A DNA stretch of 64,000 nucleotides from assembly GCA_028554755.1 (NCBI GenBank), contig JAPTOF010000006.1, positions 1,544,501-1,608,500 on the forward strand, read 5' to 3'. Under the pieces are notes generated by a model. It made no database searches. It worked only from the letters and a program-made list of their open reading frames with translations, and was not told the DNA's origin. This document shows, in pieces, positions 46,101 through 58,195 of this stretch. Each line of letters begins with the position of its first letter. Within the stretch, counting starts at the first letter, position 1. Both the position numbers and the translations under genes were made by a program. This DNA comes from Cordia subcordata (taxonomy: Eukaryota > Streptophyta > Magnoliopsida > Boraginales > Cordiaceae).

Positions 46101-49100
46101 TCTGTAATCCTCTGTCGCTGTCCCTATTGGTGTGTGCTCCAGTATCTTCTATATTTCTTCAAGGAAGGGTGATATGTTAATATATCTGTAATTATCTGGA
46201 CTGCATAGCTAAGTCACATAATGCTGTCTGAATAATTTCTTTGCTATGTACGACCAATTTTAATGTCTTAACTTGTATGTGAATGTAACTGCATGTTTTT
46301 AACATCATTATAGAAGGATGAATAAGAATTTGAATATCAAAATATTGTAGATGTACAATAGCATGTGTCATTTAAAAAAAAAAAATAGATGCAATTGTCA
46401 CCATGTCTTTTGGTATTTGTGTTCTGACGTCTTTTGTGTTTTCTTGTGGTGGTTCTGTCAGAGGCAACCTTCGAAGTACTCCCAAGACTTAATGAAATAA
46501 AATTTGGCAGTGGTGTCATTGATGACCTTTTGTTTTTGGATTTGCCACGTGAGTGTAGATTCCCTTCAGGAATGATGATGTTGGAGTATGCAAAGGCTGT
46601 TCAAGAAACTGTATATGAGCAACTTCGTGTTGTTCGTGAGGGGCAACTTCGTATTATTTTTACCCCTGATTTGAAAGTAAAGTTTAAATTCGACAATGGA
46701 ACTATTTCGAATAGTTTTCCTCACCTCGTTTAATGTAATTACTACTTCATCTGTCTCCTTTTCAGATTTTAACTTGGGAATTTTGTGCACGGCGTCATGA
46801 AGAGCTGCTTCCTCGTAGAATTGTTGCTCCACAGGTACCTAACAGCTCTAGCTTTTTATTTTGATGGGGAATGTGTACATTTACTTTATAGCGTATTATT
46901 CTTGATCAAATCTTGCTAACTTTTGGTAGGAAATTTGCACTTTCACCTTGTAATCTATTGTTTTTCATCAAATTGTTTTGTCTTCTACACAAACATTGTT
47001 TAGTAGAAAAAGATAAGATGCCTTTTGCCGTAAAGGCTGGCAATTTTAATTTTTACTCATGAATCCTGAAAAGAATTTGGTTCCTGTCTCTTAATTCTTT
47101 ATGTTCTCATGTACACCTAAATTGTAACCTCCTTGGCTCTCCTTTTATACTCTTGGATAAGCCTCTGTTTGTGTTCAAAAGACCCCATGTCTATCTTTTG
47201 ATTTCTTCACATTTCTATCATTATAATTAAGTTTATGCACACATACATAACCTACAAAAACGCTGATGTCTCCCTAGTCTATTTCCTGCTATATGCAAAG
47301 CACTTCCTGCAATGAAGTGCGTCTAGAGTATTCCTAAATTCAAACCACAATGTCAACATCTCAAGGGTGAAGCAATGTTGCATTGACTACAAGCATGTAA
47401 TTGAGCTTCTGTAGCAGATTTAGTTTAGAAACCACAATCTGCCTGCAGACATGGATGGTATGTATAATTAAACTTCTTTCTTTTGGAATTGCCCCTTATC
47501 TGCATTAAAGCATAACTTATTGCGAAACTGGCAACCTGAACTCATAATATTATACCTTTGCAGGTAAATCAGTTACTGCAGGTTGCGCAAAAATGGCAGA
47601 GCACAATGTCTGAAAGTGGATCTGATGGTGTTAACCAGCAGGATCTACAGGCAAATAGCAACATGTGAGTGAGAATATATCCATATGTTTATACACATAG
47701 ACATATATTCTTATCTTCTGAAGGAAGAATATATTAGGTGCTGATTCTATTTGCAACTCCACTGTCTTTTTCATGAAACTGGATTGAAGGAAGGATCAAT
47801 CTTAGATGTTGGACCTTTTGATTAATTTGACATCAAAATGCCCTGAATGTGTTGTATGCTTCTCAAATATTGGCAGGTTGAATTTTTCCAATCTATGGAC
47901 TTATAGGCAAACTTAGATCTTCAAACATGTAAAGTGATACCGAAATCTCCGGAATTTTTTGTACGCTTCTCAAGAATTGGCAGGCTGATTTTTCAACTGA
48001 TGAACTTTCTTGCATTAGAACATCGGGTCTTTAGTATTAACCAAGCAATTAGGTTGTTTCACAGCCAGTCATTTAGCATCTTGCTGTTAGTAAGTTCATC
48101 TGTCTTGTGGATAACTGGTCTGAGAACTACTGCAACTTTCAGGAGTAATGACTTACGGATAGAGTTTTTGTTTAGGATGTCTTTCTTCCCTTCCTTCCCT
48201 TCTCCACCCCCCCCCCCCTCCCTTCTCTCTCTCTCTCTGTCTCTGTGTCAATGTCTAAGCCCATAGTAAAATATGATGAGCCCAAACAAGAAATCCAAGA
48301 ACATGAATACTAGTAGAAAAAACAAAAAAGTACCCAAGTGTGAGACAGCAGCTACTTGTTGCTAGTAGAGTACCTTTGGATGAAAAGATAGATCCTTTGA
48401 ACTGGAATGCATAGTGGTTTTTTTCTTCCCCCCTGATATCACGTGAAGGCAAATCAGCAAATTTGGCTGTGCGTGTTGGCTAGTTTGCGATTTACCCCAT
48501 TTCACAGTTTGGTATGAGAGAATCTTCCCTCATTCTTATGCATTTGATGTAGATTAGAATGAATCAACTGTATTTGTGTCACATTAATAAATTATGAATG
48601 CAAATTTCCAGGGTTGTCACCGCTGGACGACAGCTTGCCAGGAGTTTAGAGTTGCAATCACTTAATGATCTCGGCTTTTCAAAAAGATACGTGCGGTGTC
48701 TACAGGCATGTAGCATGCTTTTGTTAAGTTCTATCTGAATTGCTTACCTTGCCTATGTCTCTTGAGTTTCATTCATCTACTTTAACATGTGCAGATAGCT
48801 GAGGTTGTCAATAATATGAAAGATTTGATGGACTTTTGCAGAGAACACAAAGTTGGGCCTATTGGTAATGATCTATGATTTATTAAAATCCATGTGTTTT
48901 TACATTCTCCCAGAATTTTATTTCTTTTTATTATTTTTATATTTTTTTAAATTTTAGTTAAGAAAGAATGTTTGACACAATAATGCTTTTTGTTTCGTTA
49001 ATTTGATACCAAAATTCATCAACAGAGGCTTTGAAAAATTATCCTCGGCATGTGACTTCATCCAAGCTCCAGATGCAAAAGATGCAGGAAATGGAGCAAA

Positions 49101-49942
49101 TGGGAGGCATTCAGGGTCTACCAACTGATCGCACTACACTCAATAAGCTGATGGCACTCCATCCTGGACTTACCAGCCAAATAAGCAATAATCAACAATT
49201 AGTTGGTCGAGGAGCATTAAGTGGTTCTGCACAGGCTGCTTTTGCTCCGGCAAACTATCAGAATATACTAATGAGACAGAACTCGATGAACTCAAACAGT
49301 AACTCAGTTCAACAGGAGGCATCTTCTTCTTTCAATAATTCTATCCAAAATCCATCGGAAACATTCCAGGGTTCCTCTGGTGCACTGCATGGAACTATGC
49401 AGAATTTACCTGTTAGTGGTTTCTCAAGTACAGTTCTAATGCAACAGCAGCAAATGCAACCGTGCTTACTAGGTGGGAAAGGCTTACTCCAGCAAAATCA
49501 TCATCAAACCTTGCAAGGCAGCCAGGCTTTACAACAGCACATGATTCAGCAACTGCTGCAGGATATGAACAACAATAATAATGGAGGTGTGGTTCGACAA
49601 CAGTCCCCATCTGGGCAGAGCACAGGTGGGAGTGTGTCGAGAGATGGCCTTGGTTTCAGTAACAACACTTCTGTGGCTACTGCAACTGCAGCTGCCGCAA
49701 ATGGCCCTGGAAACATCACTGGACCTACACCAAGCAGAAGTGACAGTTTCAAAAGTGCTTCAAACGTGGAATCTTCAGCAGCCGCTACCAACAGCGCATT
49801 CAGTCAAAAAACACCAGATCTGCCACGGAATCTTCATTTGACCGAGGAAATGGTCCCGGATATATCCCAGGAATTTGCAGACAGTGGGTTCTTTAATGGT
49901 GATCTTCTTGATGACCACATGAATTATAGCTGGAAGGCATGA
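43183..49942 (+). CDS. SLK2: SEUSS-LIKE transcriptional corepressor/adaptor (SLK2-like)
   Basis: Nine exons join in phase to 845 residues: 43183-44073, 44219-44350, 45059-45107, 46462-46676, 46766-46834, 47564-47664, 48612-48705, 48795-48864 and 49026-49942. All introns are GT-AG except the one after 48705, which begins GC. Seen: SSSSSGIFFQGDGQSQ near the N-terminus, the block NTESYMRLPASPLSFSSNN, a KKPRLDIKQED nuclear-localisation-like segment at about 181-191, a Gln-rich zone at about 200-270, the LIM-binding-like domain from about 272 (MKRPYDGGVCSRRLMQYLY) to about 540, another Q/N-rich tail, and the ending MNYSWKA. SEUSS-family proteins bridge DNA-binding factors to the LEUNIG corepressor and act in shoot, flower and embryo patterning. 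The first in-frame ATG is at 43183. Relatives start about 15 codons earlier with MAPSRVAGG, where this gene has GTG, so the N-terminus is uncertain. Confidence 0.93.
44351..45058 (+). other. SLK2 intron 2
   Basis: Contains a C15-C16 homopolymer near 44852-44867 and AT-rich sequence; no embedded gene. Confidence 0.7.
45108..46461 (+). other. SLK2 intron 3 (1.35 kb)
   Basis: Phase-1 intron splitting a Glu codon. T-rich with a run near 45878-45906. No embedded gene recognised. Confidence 0.75.
47665..48611 (+). other. SLK2 intron 6 (0.95 kb)
   Basis: Phase-2 intron (AT/G) with a pyrimidine tract of C and CT repeats near 48190-48240. No embedded gene recognised. Confidence 0.75.
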
Positions 49943-50455
49943 CCAACATAGTTGGCCTTTGTTGTCTTTGTTAGGCATGTGTTTCTAGCATGTATACTTT
50001 GTACAGGTTTAGCTTACATTCAAATTTACTGCTGTTTTTTTTTTCTTTATTTTGTCGAACTTCGACATTTCGTAGCCATGTCTAATTATGTCTAGTCTTA
50101 GAATGATGCTATTCTTCCTTCATTTGTCCTTCACCATGTGGACTCATCGATCTGAGGCCTTCAAAGGGTCCCTTTCAAGTGTAATCAACAAATTGGAACT
50201 TAAACAATTCTGTTATTATTTTGCGGTTTTTGAGGTACAATGAGTGCATTTGGGAATATTATTTCTTTCTCAGGCTACTCGTTTATTCTGTAACCATATA
50301 CATCTAATTACAAAAAAAGTTTGCAGACATTGGAGACTTGTTACTGTTAAAGACTGAAAGGAAACAATTGGTGTCACGTGTCACATTTAGTCGGGTGACA
50401 CAGCTGACACAGCTGACGCAGCTTCTCTGTTCAGAAAGTGCAAATGCAGAGGGTC
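49943..50455. other. convergent 3' region between SLK2 and CRR1
   Basis: Only 513 bp separate the two stop codons, so the two 3' UTRs and polyadenylation signals must share this interval and may overlap. T-rich near 50033-50051. Nothing else seen. Confidence 0.7.
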
Positions 50456-52655
50456 TTACAAAAACTTCTCCAAGCCATACACCAGATTCTGAGGACATAA
50501 CAAAAAGGGGTAATACTTGTCAGGAAGGAGAAGCAGAGCTGGATAAGAAACGACATACAACGCTACCTTCAGCCGGACGACTTTTCTAATGGCAAGGATT
50601 AGCCCTGGCATGAGACATTGAACGTCTGTAACATCGTGTTTGAGGGTGTAAACCTGCAATCAGCAGCCATGGCAGATGATTAATCATAATTGCGGAAGAA
50701 TCATCTGCTTCTCTTAGAAGAAAGATTGAATAATTGTAACAAAGCATTACCTCTCCTGGCCTGGAGAAGTATACTGTTGTACTAGATGGTAAGCCTAGGA
50801 GAACCAAGCTGTGCACTCTAACTCCATCTTCGCCGACAACCTGACCCCTTGCCTACATACCAGACAGCCAGTCAGAAACATCACAAAAAAAATCCTCCGC
50901 TCTCTGGGTATGCCTTCATTCTCTTTTTTGTTTGATGTTTTTTTTGACACACTTAGATGGTAGCGCTTTCATATTTTAGTTGTTTAACAGCAGAGTTAAG
51001 TAATCAGCATCCTTGTGGATGTTATATGATTCGTGGTTTCCTTTGTTAATTCTTACCAGAGCATCTGTTGAGATATCATCTCGATTGTACAACTGGCCGA
51101 GATTGGAAAGGTTGTTCGCAATTTGTTCAGCATCCTGTGTTGGGAAATCCTGCCCACCATTGTCACAAAATATTGATGCCCACAAAAATTTTATCTCGTG
51201 AAGAATTAAATTATAGCTTTCAACTGGCAATTCTACTGATACAAACTTATTCATGTTTAGACATCCCAAGCTAAATATATGTGGGGAACTTCTGTATATG
51301 CAGGCTCTTATCTAAAGTAGAAAATACTACAAATGGCTCCACAGACAATCTCATAATATTATTTTCTTACCCCTGCACTGGATCTTGATTCAACAATCTC
51401 CACATTGTTGTAGTGGAAAGAGGCTGAAATTGCAGCTTGTTGGAGCAGAATTGACCCTATGGAGAGTGTTGGTGCAACCAGACAACCCTGAAATCGATAC
51501 CGCACATATTATGCATCTGAGCCAAATGGTGGGCATGAGTTTCTTACGCTGATGAATGAAACAGACACAAGTAACAAAATTTGAAAAATAATGTATCATC
51601 TCACCCTATCCTCACCATGCTGGCTTTCTCGCAGAATGCAGACAATGCCGTAACCGTTTCTAACTTGATTCGAGGCACGTAAACTACGCTTCTCATTCCA
51701 AATGCTGTTGCCTATGAACAACTAAAACGCATTTAGTTCACGATTAACGATTAAACTGCCAAAAGATTCTTATTTCCATCGACTGTAAGAGAGGAGTAAT
51801 GCATTATATCACGTTGTCAACTCTTTAAGTTGCTCTTCTTTGTATGGTACGAAATCATGTATTAGAAGTTAAATTGCTTGTGCACATATAAACATTTAAT
51901 TATACAGAAAAGAGTGAGAGATTGATATATAGCAATGGTCGATATGAAGTGATTAAGAAAAACCTGTTTGACATTTTCATAAACCGTTGAAGGGTCGGTA
52001 AAATCCACTACTACTCCGGTTGCTTTTGACTGCCAAGAAAAATCAAAGACAATTAATTCAAAAGAATAGGTCCTAATTTTCAACAGGGAGAAGCTCAAAT
52101 GAGGTTGCAATGCAATTGGCCGTACCTGAGATATGGAACCTAAGACCATGGTTAGGTCGTTCATTATGGGTATTTCTAAAGCCTCTTCCATGTCACACAC
52201 CTAGTAGTAGCAATAAATAACACATGCAAAAGAAAACTGCGTGAAACATCTTCTAGAATGATCGTTCATCAACCCGGTTTTGCTTCAGTCAAAATCGGGA
52301 AAAGAAAGAGAAAAGAACCGAGAAACCTTTCCAATATCTTCTCCGACAAAATGAGAATCTACTGCGCCGGCTACTTCCATTCCTCTTGCTTTTGTGACAG
52401 CCATCACAGCTGCCCTTCCTATCTCCTTGGCTGCTCCATTGATGATTACCTCTTTCCACGAGGAACACTTCTTAGTTTTTGCTTTTCAATTCATCACCAA
52501 ATATATATATAGAGAGAGAGATAGAGACTAAATATTATTACCTTAATATTGTTTTGAGAAGGCTGCGTTGAGCATGAAATGGTAGGTTTAGTCTTCGCAT
52601 TTAGACTACCAGCTTTACAGGTCGGGAGATGAAATTGGCAGCTCAAAGCTGTCAT
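50456..52655 (-). CDS. CRR1: CRR1-like chloroplast protein (dihydrodipicolinate reductase fold), NDH complex assembly
   Basis: Ten exons on the minus strand join in phase to 301 residues: 52655-52542, 52449-52327, 52200-52126, 52029-51964, 51711-51616, 51487-51371, 51149-51057, 50852-50751, 50653-50567 and 50488-50456, all GT-AG. The first 38 residues are a likely chloroplast transit peptide ([11 protein letters not shown], rich in S/T/K). The fold starts [14 protein letters not shown], where true DapB enzymes have a GxxGxMG dinucleotide loop, and continues with [45 protein letters not shown] and the C-terminus [10 protein letters not shown]. These features match CRR1, required to assemble subcomplex A of chloroplast NADH dehydrogenase-like complex, rather than lysine-pathway DapB. 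The altered nucleotide loop argues against the classical reductase role. The last intron (50489-50566) is only 78 bp and stop-free in frame. The gene converges on SLK2 with 513 bp between stop codons. Confidence 0.88.
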
Positions 52656-52839
52656 TGCTCACGGCTACTACAGTTTGCTCAATGCGTTCCAAAGTGCGAT
52701 ATGGATAAGTTTAATTTCTAACACTGTCAACAGATTGTTAGGATAAGGTTTTAGGACGATTGTGAATCTCCTTGTCCAGCGGGTGAGTTGTGATTTGGAC
52801 AGTATATAAAACGAATGGTAATAGTTCCCAGGATGCCCA

Positions 52840-53000
52840 ATAGCAAGAATTGGGGTTGAACGCAACTCAAGAATTTCTAACCCTGTTGCTTTGGGTTGAG
52901 TACTTTCACTTACCAGGTGATTGCGTTGTGGACTAGTCCTTCTACCTAGGGAATACTTGGGTTTTGCTAGATATCTGGTGATCGGGCTCCACCAATTACA
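52840..53000 (-). repeat. dispersed-repeat-like segment
   Basis: On the plus strand it begins GATGCCCAATAGCAAGAATTGG and is partly echoed near 26710-26760 (GCATGCCCGGTGGTAAGAATTGG). The minus strand holds a B-box-like GTTCAACCCC. It could be a SINE or part of another repeat; I cannot define ends. Confidence 0.35.
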
Positions 53001-55668
53001 TTTCTCACATATCAAAAAAACTAATTGTAATATCATGTGCTGAAATTAATAATGGGTCTAGTTACTTAGTCATGCAATAAATTAGGGGTTGGCATGCCAG
53101 TCTTAAGCTCAAATACCATCGTTACATTATGATATTCTAATACGTTTCTAATAATAGTAAGCTCGTAATATAATTACCGTTATAAAATTTTAAGATATTA
53201 TGAATTGATCAAATACCACAAGTCTTACCTATGGGTCTCACATTGGAAACTTTCAAATCTGGATTCAGCATATAGAGCCAAATTATTATTATTATTATTA
53301 TTTTTAGGCAAACATGAGTGCTATTACGAACATTACCACGACAGCAGCATGTGTCTCAACACTAATATAAATACCACCCTGAGATGCCAGACAGAGGATT
53401 AAGGCATAACGTAGCCTATGTAGTCTCACCTACGACGACGTTTGATAAGTTTGGCTTCGAGGGCATCCAATGCAGCCTCTTCTTATATTCTACACATTTG
53501 TTCGAAATCAATACACCAATCACCAAAATGAACATGTAATGCGAGCCCTCGTGATTATTTAGTTGGGAACAGATTTTGATTTTAGCCCGCATATGACCCT
53601 CTATATATTCGGGATCTTTATATTATGGTTTCTTACAAGATGTTCTTTCATTAAGCATTGTACTCCTCTTATTACTATTTACGTATAGTAAATGTTTGTT
53701 CACTATCCCGCAACAATTTTTTCACTGATTGTTTGTTCACTATTCTATAACTATTTATTTACTGATTATTTGTTCATTACCCCACAACTATTTATTTACT
53801 GATTTTCATATGTACATCAAATATTTGTTCAATACACAACAACTATTTGTTTACTGATTATTTATTTATTAATCCACAACAATTTGTTCACTGATCATAT
53901 ATACATTAAATATTTGTTCATTACCTTACAACTATTTATTTACTACTCTTACACACACAACCACAAACACAAACACATCTGCATGTAAGCATACTTGAAG
54001 GTAAAGGTGGATTTTAATGGGGGATTGATCTTGGAACGGCCAAACACTGCGTGGGAAATATGGTTAGAATCACGACGAGCAGTGGAAGAAATTGGTAGTT
54101 GCAGCGCGGCAAGTTGGTGCCGGAATCTTCGCCAGTATGAGAAAAAAGACGATGAATTTTAATTGTGGATCAATACCTAAGAGGTTTTCTTGGACATTAT
54201 GGACATCATTTCAATTAGTGAAAAAAAGTAAATTTTACCATGACCTTTATCTTGTATGAAATGACCAGTGGTGTCATCGGTGAAGCAAACAAGAGAAAAA
54301 GAGAAAGGTGAAGAAAGAGAAGAACGAAGAGAGAGAAATTAAAGGAGAGAGAGAAGCGCATGTTAGATGTATAGTTTTTTCTGTGTCTTTCTTTGTTTTA
54401 AAATACGTGAAGAAGCATGATACTTGATATAATTCGTGATATATTCGACTCTCAATTTACTGAAAGTTTTTAAAAAAATTTTGGTATAGTCCAACTACAA
54501 ATTGGAAGCTATATTAATAGCCGCGGCATGTCTAGCTTGTGCTGCTACGGCGTCGTTAAGGAATGCAATCAAAGAAAAGTTACAGAAACCTAATGACCTT
54601 GTGCATGAACACGTTTCATCTTATGTGGTAACTTAATTATAATAACATCAAATTTGTGTACGCTTCAGAAGTAACATCTTTTTTTATCTTAATAATGGGA
54701 AATTTCTTTGAAAAGTCTTTAAATGCGCGTTAAGTTTGAATTACGGGCCCGGGACAAATAACTCTAGCTTGACTAAATAGGCCTCCATGTAACTAAAAAT
54801 AAAGTATTCCTAATACATTTTGTATTAATTACGGTGAGAACATTTTTTCTAATTGATGTCTTTTTAAATTTTTACGCAAATGAAGAATAAAGCAAAATAC
54901 AAACAATTAATGGGATTGCAAAATGAGGATAGAAAAAAAGATATTTAAGTCCTACAGGAATTTCCCGAGACTAGTAATACAAATACTAAAACTCTAATTG
55001 ATTATTCTAGTTAGTGTCGGTACATTGTCTTTAAACAGATGGGTCAGAAGTTCGAGAATTATTCTATTGGTGCGAGGCAATTCATTTAATTATTAGAAGA
55101 CCAATTATTCAAATTAATTAATCCGTAAAAAGAAATAATTCAGCAACCAGCCAAACCGCTAGTGACCACCCAAGAAAATTTTTGCATAAACTTAAATTAT
55201 GATTTAACTATTATTTAATTTTCGTCACATCAGTGATCTCAAATTTTAAAGTTTAGAAGACATTATTATAAAATTCTTTTGTCCGAGTCTATTTTTAAGA
55301 CCTTGTCCTCTTCTATATTTTAAATAGGCTGCTGTACTTTTTCTAAAGCTTGCGTTCTCTCAAAATATTATGAGTTGATGGCAAAATTATAATAAATTGA
55401 ATTAAACTATTAAAAGTGGAGACAGATCAACAACTATATATCATCATCGCCCAGCAAAAAAAAAAAAAAACTATATATCATTATCATTTTATCGAGATTG
55501 AGCATGTATAATACATTTTTAAAGTCTCCCTCTAAAGAAAAAAAGAAAAGAAAAGAAAAGAAAAGCTGGACCACTTGGAAAAAACCATCGACACAAAAGT
55601 TGCCATGTATGGACGTCGGCACTAATCAGGCGCTTTAAAGTGTCGGTGGCCATTGGAGAGATATATAA
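53001..55668. other. AT-rich spacer, nothing called apart from the minisatellite
   Basis: An (ATT)n run near 53281-53302, the minisatellite at 53685-53942 and AG-rich sequence near 54285-54360. No supported gene. Confidence 0.6.
53685..53942. repeat. degenerate minisatellite, about six units
   Basis: Repeats of the theme TTTGTTCACTA..CCACAACTATTTATTTACTGAT with unit length of about 40-55 bp and many substitutions. Confidence 0.7.
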
Positions 55669-55914
55669 TGTGTTTGGAATGATCTTATTTTAAGATGTTT
55701 ATTTTATTGAAATTTAGAGATATTTTATCATATATATTATGTATTTTATAGTTGTAAAAAATAAGATAGGAAGGATTGGATATTTCTTATAAGATAAAAA
55801 GTATGGTTTTGTTTTAAATTTTTATAGAATGTATAATAAGATTTTTTAAATTTTATAAAATTTACCTTTATTTTAATAGAATAAATATCTTAAAATAAGA
55901 CTATAACAAACAGA
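55669..55914. mobile_element. MITE with about 42-bp inverted ends
   Basis: Left end TGTTTGGAATGATCTTATTT and inverted right end TGTTTGTTATAGTCTTATTT continue to match for about 42 bp (AAGATGTTTATTTTATTGAAA against AAGATATTTATTCTATTAAAA, shown in part). AT-rich centre, no coding capacity. The target duplication is unclear. Confidence 0.7.
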
Positions 55915-56110
55915 GCAATAGTGAGAGAGAGAGAACAAATGGGTGGTGTGTTATTGCCGAAACGTATACTTTGGAAGAATTGTGACACAAGGGAGGCTGC
56001 TTTGCATGGGTTGGTGAAGGGGACGTTGACGTACCCTCGTCTTTTCTTCTCTCCTTCTTTTTCGGTTTTTTTTTTTTTACTTAATTTCTTTCTTTTTGTT
56101 GACATTTTAA

Positions 56111-56294
56111 GGCTCGTTTTTGTCGACTTTTTTCAAATATATTTTTCTAAAAATTTTTGAAAAATATATTTTTTTAAACTAAAAATTTTGGCTTTTAAAA
56201 AAAGTTAAAATTGAGATTTTTTACAGTTTTATCATTTTTTGAAATCTATTTAAATAATTATTGTAAAAATAAAAAAATCAATCAAAACAAGCCC
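56111..56294. mobile_element. Tourist-like MITE with TAA target duplication
   Basis: Inverted ends GGCTCGTTTTTGTCGACTTT and GGGCTTGTTTTGATTGATTT, flanked by TAA at 56108-56110 and 56295-56297. 184 bp, foldback interior of A and T runs. Confidence 0.75.
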
Positions 56295-56689
56295 TAATTT
56301 ATTATTTTTTTGGAGCGACAGTCGGCTCCTTGGTTTATTAACCATTTATAAGTAAAATTTTAGGTGTTCATAGTCAGAAGTCTCAAAAATCGGGTGCAAG
56401 AATAAGCACTTAATAGGTATAATGATCCAAAAAGTTGTAAGTTCACATTTATATATTTTTATTGTACGTCATATTTGAACTTAGTTGATTTAGAAGACGA
56501 ATGAGGAAAAATTAATTGTAAATTATACCATGCACTCAAAGTATAGTATATTTAAATGTGCATGATGCACCGCCTAATAAATTTCACAATGCAAACATCG
56601 GATCAACGTGAAATTTAACGAGTTCATTCTCCTCACATTGACCAACATAACAGAATAAACCGATCGTCGATTGGTAACACCTTCAACTG

Positions 56690-58190
56690 TGTTGGGTTAC
56701 AGCTCAAAGTCTAAGCCCATACAAATTAGGAAAGAGTTTTTAATGAGAATTAAAATTCTAGTTATGGTAAGAGTCTTAATTATGGTAGGATTGATAGATG
56801 AGGAAATCCTTTGTCTTGGAGGACAAGGAAATCTCCTCTATAAATAGGACTCTTGCATTAGTTGTATGATGTGTGCCTTAGGACCACACCCCATGAAAAA
56901 AAAATGCCGAAGAGGAGTAAAAAATTCGCTGATCTGCTGGTCACGTTTGGCAGCCTTCTTGGAGTCTGATTGACGATCCGTTTGTTGCTGTGTTTTTGTC
57001 TCGGAGAGGAGAGTAAGCTGCTAAAATTTCGTAACGATCGGTCGGATTGTGAGATACAAGTAGGTCAAGTTTTGTGAGTTTGTGGTCAAATAGTCAAACA
57101 AAAAGTTTGACCAGCGTTGACCGAAGGGCTGCAGGGGTTTGACCACGTTGACTGAGGGTCTCCCTATCATTTTTTGATGTCCTGAGTTCATTTTTTAGGT
57201 CCGTTTTGCCAAATTTCTTGATGTATCGTGGGTAAGCCTTGAAATTAGGTAAAACAATGAAGTGGTGATGAAATTCTGCGAAAGTCTTTGAAGCATTGTG
57301 CGAGCAAACACATTTAGCCGACTAGTGAACAAACTTCTAGAGGAGAGAAGTTTGGATGAGTAGACTAGTTGAAGAAGGTTCGATTCGAGGAGGAGTCACG
57401 CAGAGAGTCTACGTGGAACAATCGAGTCTTGGTCGACGATCGATAAGGAATGCTCGCTCGAGAGAAGACCACGTCCGAGATGCCTTGTGTCAAGGGAGGA
57501 CGCAAACAACCTCAAGAGGTCGAGGTTAGACGGCACGAAGAGGGATGTTGGGGATGACTCCGAAAACCTACTAGGATGTGTTGGTAGCTGTTGCCGTGAA
57601 GAGAGTTGTCGAGCGAGGGCTCCAGCATGAAAACAGTGAAGAGGTTCCAGTTGCGGCAACGAAGCTGAGACTTTTTGCCAAGGGAGAAATTTGTTGGGTT
57701 ATGGTTCAAAGTCCAAACCCATACAAATTAGGAAAGAGTTTTAATGAGAATTAAAATTCTAGTTATGGTAAGAGTCTTAATTATGGTAGGATTGATAAAT
57801 GAGAAAATCCTTTGTCTTGGAAGACAAGCAAATCTCCTCTATAAATAGGATTCTTGCATTAGTTGTATAAGGTGTGCCTTAGGGTCACACCTCATGGGGT
57901 GTGGGTGAGAGAGAGAACATCGAGAGTGTCTTATATTCGTTCTAGTCCTGTTGAGGATAGAACCATTATAAAAACTCTGTAGGGAGGATTTAGACTTTTC
58001 TATCCATGCAAAAAGTCATCACCTGAGTTGTAATCCCATTATTGTTGAATAGTGGAATTTATCCCAGAAGGGATCGTGGACGTAGGCAGAGGGCCGAACC
58101 ATGTTAAAATATTGTGCATATTATTTTCTCGTTACTCGTGCTTTAATTCCGCTGTATGAGTGTGTGTACGCGTCCTTGATTTTCCCAACA
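56690..58190 (+). mobile_element. small non-autonomous LTR retrotransposon with perfect 5-bp target duplication
   Basis: Element of 1501 bp, TGTTGGG at the start and CCCAACA at the end, flanked by AACTG at 56685-56689 and 58191-58195. The 3' LTR is 57692-58190 (499 bp), preceded by a purine-rich AAGGGAGAAAT tract. The 5' LTR (56690 to about 56896) matches the first 205 bp or so of the 3' LTR and then stops, so about 290 bp of LTR and probably the primer-binding site are gone. The roughly 795-bp interior has no retroviral protein motif. Size and lack of coding resemble TRIM/LARD-type elements. Confidence 0.8.
57692..58190 (+). repeat. 3' LTR of the non-autonomous element
   Basis: TG...CA ends with a seven-base inverted repeat (TGTTGGG/CCCAACA). 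A TATAAATA promoter box lies at about 57840-57847, and the same box is kept in the 5' LTR near 56840. Confidence 0.85.
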
Positions 58191-58195
58191 AACTG

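Noticed and set aside
49413..49841. Antisense and alternative frames over the last SLK2 exon
   Set aside because: Products of the compositionally biased Gln/Asn codons; the SLK2 frame explains the sequence.
52668..53036. 122-codon minus-strand frame beyond CRR1
   Set aside because: It overlaps the CRR1 start region and a dispersed-repeat-like segment; no recognisable family.
53679..53960. Possible CRISPR-like array
   Set aside because: Units are degenerate and AT-rich without conserved repeats and unique spacers, in a plant nuclear genome.
57396..57709. Minus-strand frames in the small LTR element
   Set aside because: No retroviral or plant domain; the plus-strand element structure is the better explanation.
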